26,536 nt of DNA from Saccoglossus kowalevskii (Eukaryota; Hemichordata; Enteropneusta; Harrimaniidae). Location: positions 25,856-52,391 of the forward strand of contig NW_003106097.1 of the NCBI RefSeq assembly GCF_000003605.2, given 5' to 3'. Below, piece by piece: positions 19,833 to 26,536 of this stretch. Position 1 is the stretch's first letter; each line of letters starts with the position of its first letter. A program made the position numbers and the translations under genes. The notes beneath the pieces were generated by a model, which did no database searches, had not been told where the DNA came from, and saw only the letters and a program-made list of their open reading frames with translations.

Positions 19833-22800
19833 CTGAAAATAGAAATAGTACTCGGTAATCACAAAATGATCGACAACGAAAAAATATGCATGCAAATCAC
19901 ATCTGTTATTTATCTATTTATTTGTCTGGAAACATTGCCCTGATTTTGTCTCCATCATCAGGTGACGTTGACGTTGATTGGTTGATCAATATAGCTCACT
20001 GCTAATCTGCATAATGTTTACGTGTCCAAACAAATGATAAGCTTTCCTCACATGCCGTATTCACTGATATTTGCTACAGCGCCGAAAATGTAGCCTCTCA
20101 TGGCTTTGAGACATCGGAATAAATCACCATAGTTAATAAGCAAAATCGAGGCAACATTTCTAGACTGATATAAGGAGGGTTAAATTATCCCTAAAATAAT
20201 AAGCTAGGTCATCGAATGTTTTAGAAAAAAAAACACAATATAAAATGCCTGCATTGATTAGAAACTTCATAAACAGTACACAGTAATGCCTTAAGTATGC
20301 ACTAAAAATGAGACACTAACAGTTTTCACCATACCCATTGGATATTGGAAAAAGTTCCTTTGAATCCCTAACACTTACCCCACTACTACCCTCATTTAAT
20401 TTTATACGTCCCTCCTAAGGACACCTAGTTATCTAGAGAGGACATTTACAATTGAATTGGGCTTGGGGTGAGGATTAGAATTGGAATTAGAGGTAGGGGT
20501 GCTGAAGGAACTCCTTTTTTTTTTCATTACTACTTTTTGGCATGTGAGCAATCATTCAAACACTCCTCTTACTGTAAAATACTTTATTTTAGCTGGAATT
20601 AATTTTCACTGATTTTTGATAAGTTGAATGTAAAATATATGAAAAGAGATATATTCACTGGATTTTATTTTCACTGAACCATTCGGTTAGCGAAAATAAA
20701 GTATTCTACAGTATTTCTGTAAACACCAGTATTCACATGAAAAATGTAAGCCATTATCAGATCAGCTATATGTAATTGCATATAACTTCTAATACCACTT
20801 AATGCCATGTGCCTGTAGTTCTACCGTACCTCCCGAGCATAAGCCCCTCCCCAAGTATAAGCCCCTCCCCAAGTATAAGCCCCTCCCCGAGTATAAGCCC
20901 ACCCTCTGTTTTTAGACATTTAACGAGTTGAGGGCATATCAATTTGTTTTTACCGGGTGTCGACGACATTTATTAAAATATGCATGTAAAAATTGTATTT
21001 CATACTAAAGTAATCCATATTTCTTTTGAGTAGTAGTTTTAGAAACGCCAAAATGTGATTGTCAAGCCGTGAAACCTGGTTTTCCGAATAATCGTGTCCG
21101 TTGAGACTATTGTGAAGTGGGTGTGAATGAGCAAACTATTCTTTGACATGACTTGTTGGTGACCGTGAAAGGTTTAAATACTTCCTCTACCCTCAGTTTA
21201 CCTTTCGAAAATTCTGAATCAACAGCTTTTAGGGGGAAAAAAAATCGCAGTAATTCACTTCCGCATTGCATTGACAAAATTACTTCGTCAATAATCGGAA
21301 AACCTTGTCTGTACGACAGCATTTTGATTGGTTAACTAAAGACGTGACCTGTTAGGTCAAACGAAGTTGCTCAGGTCAAATCATGAGAGTTTGCATACGA
21401 TCGAAAACATTCCACAACAAAGATCTTACCTTCAACTGTTTTCCCACAGCCCTTACCCATTTTTCACTGTAAATTCAAATGGTATGTAAATCGTATTGTA
21501 ATAAAATGCGTCTATTTTCATGAACATGTTTGTACATGTTCAGGGCTCCTGGGCTTATACTCGGGTAAGTACGGTAAGTATCACTTTCGATAGTGAAAAA
21601 TTTTTGTTTAGCATTCACTTACATTAGGTTTGACTACAAGAGATACTGTCAAATACTTTATTTTCGCTTAGAATTAATTGTCGCTATTTTTGCTGCAGGA
21701 ATAATTTAGTGTAAATAATATACAGTAAATATAACTTTTTTTCTAACATTTTATATTTGACTCGCCAAAAATCAGTGAAAATAAATTCCATACATTACAA
21801 ACAACACCCACAATGTTTTCAGCGAAAATTATTTCCAGCTAAATTAAAGTATTTTACAGTACCCTAATCTGTAGCAGCTAGTGAGATTGAACTGATAGAA
21901 CACAACATTGAAATTGATCTCTTTACGAACCTGTAAACCCCCACAACCACAGCGTGGTCTCTTTCATATGGCTCTAACGTTAACTGTTCTTGTGGTTTTA
22001 ATCTTTCTGACTGCAATTTTTTTACTTCTCCGGCAAACACTGCTTCTGGTGCCGCTGTTGAGTCTATGCAATTAGCCTGCAATAAGAAACCAATGAACAT
22101 TACACATGACATCAAATAACTATACACAAAAATCAACTTTACTCACTTTTAACAATATTAATTTATTTAATCCAAAATTATAGTAAAACATAAAAATGCC
22201 TACTATTTTGTCAGTCAAAAGTTCAAGGGTAAAGGCACTCAACACAAGAACGATCATTGTGATTATTACCAAATGTTATCTAAGGTGATTTTTTCGTCTG
22301 AGGTGAACAAGTTGCGAAGCTCATCATTAAATCTTTTACTCACTTTGATTGAAATCACAAAATGGCCTTCATTTTTCAAGAAATTATGCGCATTGATGGC
22401 AACTATTCTGGCTTGGTCTGGCTGTGCTACGTCGGCAAATATCGTGTCCACCATACCTGCAATTATATAAGTATAAAATTTACAAAATCAGAGCTGTACT
22501 GTGGAAACCAATTGTTGGATCATCATTTGGAATTGAGTAAAAACTTGTTGTATCTAGTAATTGTAGTGTTTATGTATTTATAATGAGAATACTGCAAAGT
22601 ATGCACTCAGGTAGTGCGGAGACACATCAACATCTTCATTGTGGTTTGTACATGATTTACTGGCAGTGCAAAGTTTGCGAGAAGTACACACTATAATGCT
22701 TCTGTGTTTGACGTAAATAAAAAAATGTGTTGATTGTAACATCAATAATCCGTCGACGACACATGGTCAATACAAACTTTACTTGACTGCAAAATACCCT

Positions 22801-25783
22801 GGTTGTTGCTATCCTAAACCATGTATCAAATTTGGGTTAATGGCATCTAATAAACTTAATTTGTAATAATAATTTGTATGTTTGTTCCACTAGCAGTGTT
22901 TTAGTGAACCCGTGCTGAACACAGGCTGCCATTCCATGATGCCTACTGGAAGCCCTATTGAAGAGTTACAATAAAGACTATGTGAACGTCTCTCCTGGTT
23001 ACCATGACATCAAACTGCTGACTCACCTACAAGCATTCTGTATTTGTGTGGATGTCTGGCATCTTCGATGATAGGAATAATATTGGTTCGTTTTTTGGCA
23101 ACATTTAACAAATCACGTCCTGATCTGTGCGAGAACTCAACGGCATAAACAATGCCATCCTGCAACAACGTAAAATCACAAATTATTAATAAATAAAATT
23201 ATTTCCTTGTTCTCAATTATCCCAATTTTGCTATGGCCGATTTGCATATTAATTTGCATACTAATTAGCATATTTCTTCATAGCTACTAGTAATCCATAA
23301 ATTTCATGTTTGTACATTGCCACTTTTTTATGATGAAAATGAGTTTAATTGTATTAATGAAATTATTCACGATAAAAAATAGTTCTATGAGTTGGTGCAT
23401 TACCATATTTTCTCTATTAGCAGCATGTCTCAAATACATGTAGAAACACACACAGAAATCATATAGTATACTGGATTATTATAATGAGGTTATTATGAGG
23501 ATACTGCAAAGTATGCATGAAGACAGTACAACGCGAGTATCGACCGATGCGCAGTGGAGGTCAATGCGACTGCGTACTGTCTTCATCCATAGTTTGAGGT
23601 ATCCTCGTAATAACTTTATGATTATACATCTTTTCCTTCCAAGGATACATCATGGGAATGTTGAAATCCTAAATGTTTAGAACAGAATCAGCGAACTTCT
23701 TTGTGTGGAGTCCAGTCAAACACTGCTTGTTTTTTATTATTCAAGGACGCTTATGTGCATAATTGTTCCATATTTGGAATTCGCATTTCCTAATAAGGTA
23801 GGATGAAAATACCCAGTGCAACACCAGAAAATTACAGTAGGCTATAACTTATGGCGTTACGCTGACAGATGTATAATAATACAAATTAATTTCACCATAA
23901 AGACACATTATTTACATTACTATATACACTACTAATAGAAAAAATAAAGTATCTCACTAGAACATGACCTGAAAATGAAATGCATACAAGTTTTGTACAG
24001 TCAAACTGTTCATGTGCCAGTGTTAGCACGGTTATACACAATCACTACAACATGCACTAAGCTGGCAACACCATGTTTTGGGAAAAATCAAAATAGATCT
24101 CTTTCACATTCAGTACTTAATTAAAACACCATTGCTTAGATATTATGGCCATGTTGAAAGTTCCCCCATTGCAACAACATGTACGCATCAATGTAATAAG
24201 TTCTTGTGGCATCACAAAGTTATAACTTACCGGCCCCACGATATCTGAGACATGAGAAACTGTTGTACCCGACGCTGCACCTAAGTACAACACCTTGGAT
24301 CCCGGTGTGATATGAGTTTTATCTACACCACCCAGTATAGCAGCTGCCAGTTTAGATCTGAATGGATTCCATGCTCTGTACTCCAACTTATCTCCATCAG
24401 CCTAGGGGGTCAAATGAAACAACCACTATTGTTGCAAGTCAGCACATTTTGACAAACAATTCATGAATATCTTGAGATCGCACATTGAATTGATCTCATA
24501 AATAGGACAAACAAAAATCATAACGATGTGGTGACATCAAAACATCACATGAAGTTCAACAAATGCAAAAACATTCTCATGTTTAATAACATGGCATATT
24601 AATTTGATGATCATCAATTTCGATGAAGTAATGGTATCTCAATGTCATATTTTCCTTTCAAAAATTGGCATTTCAACAATAAAATATAAAAAAATTACAC
24701 TTCAAAGTCAAATTACTTGATATTTGCAGCAGAGGATCAGTCCTTGCCATTTATATACTAAAATCTTCTATTCAAGACAAGTTTAAGCGAAAAACTCAAT
24801 ACACAATTACAAAACTCACCTCAACTGATATCCTCTTTTCACCATACACCGAATCCCCTTGCACCATGTTTTTCGTGACTAACGCATCTTCCTTCCCCCT
24901 CGCTATGAAGACGCCTGGGTGACAACAAAAAGCGATTCAGTATTAGTAAGAATGAGTACACACAAACAGCAAATAATTTTGCAAGATACAAATTTTCCAG
25001 AATTTTACAATTCAACAGAAATTGGAATAATTGTATTTATATTTTTTTTTTCATCCCCTTTGCCTATTGCCAACCAAGGGTCATTTATGCGGTCATTATT
25101 ATACCTTGGCAGAATTTTCCACTATAAACCTATATTCTCTGCCAAACAATCAAACAATGGTGGTAATTTGAACATGGAGTCGCTTTTTTTGTGAAATGTT
25201 TCCATGGAAAATCAAACATAAAGTTGCATGTTTTTGGCAGTTAGGCTATGACGTGATATAAGACGATAAAATCATAAATGGATGCAATGGAACGCTGATT
25301 GGTAAATCCAACTCTTTGGGGCTCAATCAGATCATTCAATTTTAACTCAAGTCAAATACAGCTTTTCCCAACATGATAACCATGTGAATTTGTGGGGTTA
25401 TTGGTGTGCCTTTTAGAAAATAGAAGCATAAAATGACTGTCTTAACCTTTTCACCACCAGTACTCTCTTTTCATCACAAATTCAGAAAATAGTCTTAATT
25501 TATAGTCTGCACTTTTATTCAGAAGATTGGCACAAAAATAGCCAAATTTTTTGAGGAAAAACTGAAAATACGACTCAAGTTGGCTCCAAAATTAGGGTTT
25601 ATTTCCAGAAAAATTGAAGAATATAAGAAAAAGATTTGGGCATTAAAGTCCGGCAGTGAAAACGTTACACACACTAATGTAAGTTGTGTTATGATTTGAT
25701 AAGAATCAACTCAAAAACCAAAACAGGAAACTCACCTTCAATTCTATGTGGCTCAATTGTCACTTGTTTACCACCAGCCATAC
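19811..25783 (-). CDS. FBL: Fibrillarin, rRNA 2'-O-methyltransferase (3' seven exons)
   Basis: Fibrillarin is the S-adenosylmethionine-dependent methyltransferase of nucleolar box C/D snoRNPs (with NOP56, NOP58 and SNU13); it 2'-O-methylates rRNA at guide-selected sites and also methylates a histone H2A glutamine. Seven minus-strand exons, joined in consistent phase, give 242 residues that follow animal fibrillarin almost word for word. Visible are the SAM-binding [14 protein letters not shown], the acidic-loop [14 protein letters not shown], and candidates for the family's K-D-K-H tetrad: Lys in FRSKLAAA, Asp in [10 protein letters not shown], Lys ending FVISIK, His in [10 protein letters not shown]. 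Exons: 25736-25783, 24820-24914, 24231-24401, 23027-23159, 22344-22456, 21931-22076, 19811-19832. The glycine/arginine-rich N-terminus is absent and must lie past the right edge. The methyltransferase part has normal length and no broken residue. Confidence 0.97.
20572..20711. mobile_element. 140-bp MITE in fibrillarin intron (TA target)
   Basis: Begins CTGTAAAATACTTTATTTT and ends AAAATAAAGTATTCTACAG, inverted, with TA on each side (20570-20571, 20712-20713). Same family as 21646-21859. Tc1/mariner-type TA duplication; no transposase. Confidence 0.8.
20824..21574. mobile_element. 751-bp element with CCGTAC ends and TA target
   Basis: Begins CCGTACCTCCCGAGCATAAG and ends CTTATACTCGGGTAAGTACGG, inverted, flanked by TA (20822-20823, 21575-21576). 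The left end has a minisatellite of the unit AAGTATAAGCCCCTCCCC. The interior has no recognisable transposase. Related ends recur at 26111. Confidence 0.8.
20834..20895 (+). repeat. 18-bp minisatellite, 3-4 units
   Basis: Units of AAGTATAAGCCCCTCCCC, nearly perfect, within the left end of the CCGTAC element. Two and a half units occur in the copy at the right edge of the window. Confidence 0.9.
21646..21859. mobile_element. 214-bp MITE in fibrillarin intron (TA target)
   Basis: Begins CTGTCAAATACTTTATTTTC and ends AAATTAAAGTATTTTACAG, inverted over about 40 bases, flanked by TA (21644-21645, 21860-21861). Longer sibling of 20572-20711; its edge lies 71 bases from the penultimate fibrillarin exon. 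Confidence 0.8.
21931..22076 (-). CDS. FBL: Fibrillarin exon (penultimate)
   Basis: Acceptor tcttattgcag. Encodes [18 protein letters not shown], then [20 protein letters not shown] and VY, ending AG. The donor is gttcgt, weaker than the other introns. It is chosen because AG joins the A that opens the last exon to give Arg, as in the family's GVYRP. Retention of this intron would replace the tail with about 22 unrelated residues. Confidence 0.93.
22211..22327 (-). ncRNA. Weak box C/D snoRNA candidate
   Basis: In the 267-base intron, ATGATGA (C box, 22321-22327) precedes CTGA (D box, 22211-22214) by about 110 bases on the minus strand, with ATGATC (C'-like) between. The flanking stem is poor (three pairs) and the spacing is longer than usual, so this is a candidate only. 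Confidence 0.15.
22344..22456 (-). CDS. FBL: Fibrillarin exon (catalytic Asp and Lys)
   Basis: Acceptor ataattgcag, donor gtgagt after AAA. Encodes [19 protein letters not shown], then [18 protein letters not shown]. Reading past the donor gives about 24 spurious residues from the intron. Confidence 0.97.
23027..23159 (-). CDS. FBL: Fibrillarin exon (SAM motif II region)
   Basis: Acceptor cgttgttgcag, donor gtgagt. Encodes [18 protein letters not shown], then [20 protein letters not shown] and RMLV, contiguous with the neighbouring exons against the animal consensus. Confidence 0.97.
23489..23614. mobile_element. Foldback element (~126 bp hairpin)
   Basis: GTTATTATGAGGATAC at the left is inverted as GTATCCTCGTAATAAC at the right, and GAAGACAGTAC pairs with GTACTGTCTTC further in, so almost the whole element folds on itself. 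The first ~25 bases of its left arm recur near 22585 ('atactgcaaagtatgca'). Confidence 0.75.
24231..24401 (-). CDS. FBL: Fibrillarin exon (SAM motif I)
   Basis: Exactly 57 codons between acceptor gaccccctag and donor gtaagt, phase 0 both ends. Includes [19 protein letters not shown] and [14 protein letters not shown], then SDIVGP. A longer frame that reads past 24231 is intron translation. Confidence 0.97.
24474..24745. mobile_element. CpG-decayed relative of the 18351 MITE
   Basis: Aligns with 18370-18663 in the same orientation: AGGACAAACAAA, the 'aatttcgat' block and 'ttgcagcag/ttgcggcag'. Where the other copy has CpG this one usually has TpG or CpA. Both ends are truncated or unrecognisable. 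It sits in the fibrillarin intron between 24402 and 24819. Confidence 0.7.
24820..24914 (-). CDS. FBL: Fibrillarin exon (N-terminal domain)
   Basis: Acceptor gttgtcacccag, donor gtgagt. Encodes [17 protein letters not shown] followed by [15 protein letters not shown], the small beta-rich N-terminal domain that contacts the NOP5-type partner. Confidence 0.95.
25446..25664. mobile_element. 219-bp TTAA-targeted MITE in fibrillarin intron
   Basis: Begins CCTTTTCACCACCAGTAC after TTAA (25442-25445) and ends GTCCGGCAGTGAAAACG before TTAC, a probable one-base decay of TTAA. The ends are inverted over about 18 bases with mismatches. TTAA targets and CCYTTTCAC-like ends suit piggyBac-type elements. 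Confidence 0.55.
25736..25783 (-). CDS. FBL: Fibrillarin exon (first in window)
   Basis: Acceptor cttcaccttag, donor gtgagt; phase 1 in, phase 1 out. Encodes [16 protein letters not shown], the junction between the GAR domain and the N-terminal domain (human equivalent has VEPHRHEG). The internal ATG follows the acceptor by two bases; I treat it as internal because animal fibrillarins carry a GAR domain before this point. Confidence 0.9.
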
Positions 25784-26110
25784 CTAAGGTGAAGAAAAAA
25801 CTTGTTTATTGAAAGTTACAGGCATGACGTGAACTTTTAAACTCACTTTCCAAAAATCTATAATGCCTGTTACTATTCTGTTGTTTGAACGGCAATTTTA
25901 CTTGTCGTACTGTGGGACTACTCGTAGTGTCTAAACCCTGAATTGAACACATCAACCAATAGAGTAACTTGATATCACGCTATGTTTATCAAAGATTCAT
26001 TTTTCTAAGTGTACTCGGCACATTTAAAGCACCAAACGAACTGAATTTTACCACACGCGAATACTGTCAAAATTTACTCTGGACCACGTGACTTATATTA
26101 TCTAACATAC

Positions 26111-26536
26111 CGTACTTCCCTGAGTATAAGCCCCTCCCTGAGTATAAGCCCACCCCTCTGTTTTTAGACATTTAACAAGTTGAGGGCATCCTCGAGTATA
26201 GGCCCAGGGGGTTTTTACTGGGCATCGACGACATTTATTACAAGTCATTGTCAATGACACGTCCCCGTTCCGTTCATATTTAAGTGACATATACATTCAA
26301 AGCAGATCATGACCGAAATGCACCTGCATATGTACAAACACATTGTGCTAAATCTGAACAAAATCCATCCATGCATGACTGAGATCCGGTTCTGGAATTG
26401 TGAAAATACGTGATTTTGATGCATTTTCGGCCTTAAAATGGCCATCATTTCGCTATTGTTAAGCAGATCATGAAACAAAGGCACATATCTATTTGTGACA
26501 TGATGTACCATGTGTGTGTGAAGTTTGACTTGATCA
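26111..26536. mobile_element. CCGTAC element, second copy, runs off the edge
   Basis: CCGTACTTCCCTGAGTATAAG follows TA at 26109-26110. The first ~145 bases match 20824-20975 (minisatellite units, 'ctgtttttagacatttaac', 'gttgagggcat', 'tcgacgacatttatta'); after that the two diverge, so they share ends but not interior. The right end is outside the window. Minus-strand open frames here translate the minisatellite. Confidence 0.65.

Noticed and set aside
20455-20510. Degenerate telomere-like GGGGTNAGG tract
   Set aside because: Short and irregular; no true hexamer array.
21864-21930. Alternative fibrillarin C-terminus read directly after GVY
   Set aside because: A split Arg codon and a basic proline tail at 19811-19832 restore the family's normal ending; the read-through has no similarity to it.
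22266-22343. Extra fibrillarin residues after FVISIK
   Set aside because: A consensus donor (gtgagt) follows AAA at 22344 and the family sequence resumes at the next exon; the extra residues are intron translation.
26102-26296. Minus-strand frame with a repeated Ala-Tyr-Thr-(Gln/Arg)-Gly motif
   Set aside because: It translates the GTATAAGCCC minisatellite of the CCGTAC element.

Overview
This is an AT-rich metazoan nuclear window, most likely from a marine invertebrate. The evidence is spliceosomal GT-AG introns in a recognisable animal fibrillarin gene, BEL/Pao and CR1/L2-like retrotransposon remains, and many MITE-like elements with TA, TTAA, 6-bp or 8-bp target duplications. An assembly gap of Ns lies inside. 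I see no bacterial operon, CRISPR array or phage, and I cannot name the species.

Layout. 1-1058: mostly featureless, with a possible LINE endonuclease fragment at the edge. 1059-5693: an old minus-strand BEL/Pao element with two LTRs and decayed gag. Almost all of pol is deleted, leaving only the integrase tail, and the 5' LTR carries a 1,025-bp hAT-like insertion with a 6-bp target duplication. 6621-9187: a plus-strand, stop-riddled coding relic with cysteine-rich segments and an OTU-like cysteine protease motif. 9705-13245: two LINE remnants in opposite orientation, a ~120-bp inverted repeat, a tandem duplication and the N gap. 13385-17780: two copies of a ~430-bp dispersed repeat bracketing a 982-bp transposon (8-bp target duplication) inserted into the coding end of an unrecognised minus-strand gene. 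17984-18708: a TA microsatellite and two small inverted-repeat elements, one very CpG-rich.

19811-25783, minus strand: the 3' seven exons of fibrillarin, the box C/D snoRNP 2'-O-methyltransferase. The whole methyltransferase domain is present. The glycine/arginine-rich N-terminus is not in view and should lie beyond the right edge. Its introns are crowded with small transposons, including a CpG-decayed relative of the CpG-rich element at 18351-18708.

Fibrillarin is the only gene I can name with confidence. The other coding sequence is transposon debris or unrecognised. I found no convincing new multi-gene system; the best leads are the OTU-like relic, the transposon-interrupted gene, the methylation-style decay between two copies of one MITE, and the convergent coding tails inside the dispersed repeat.
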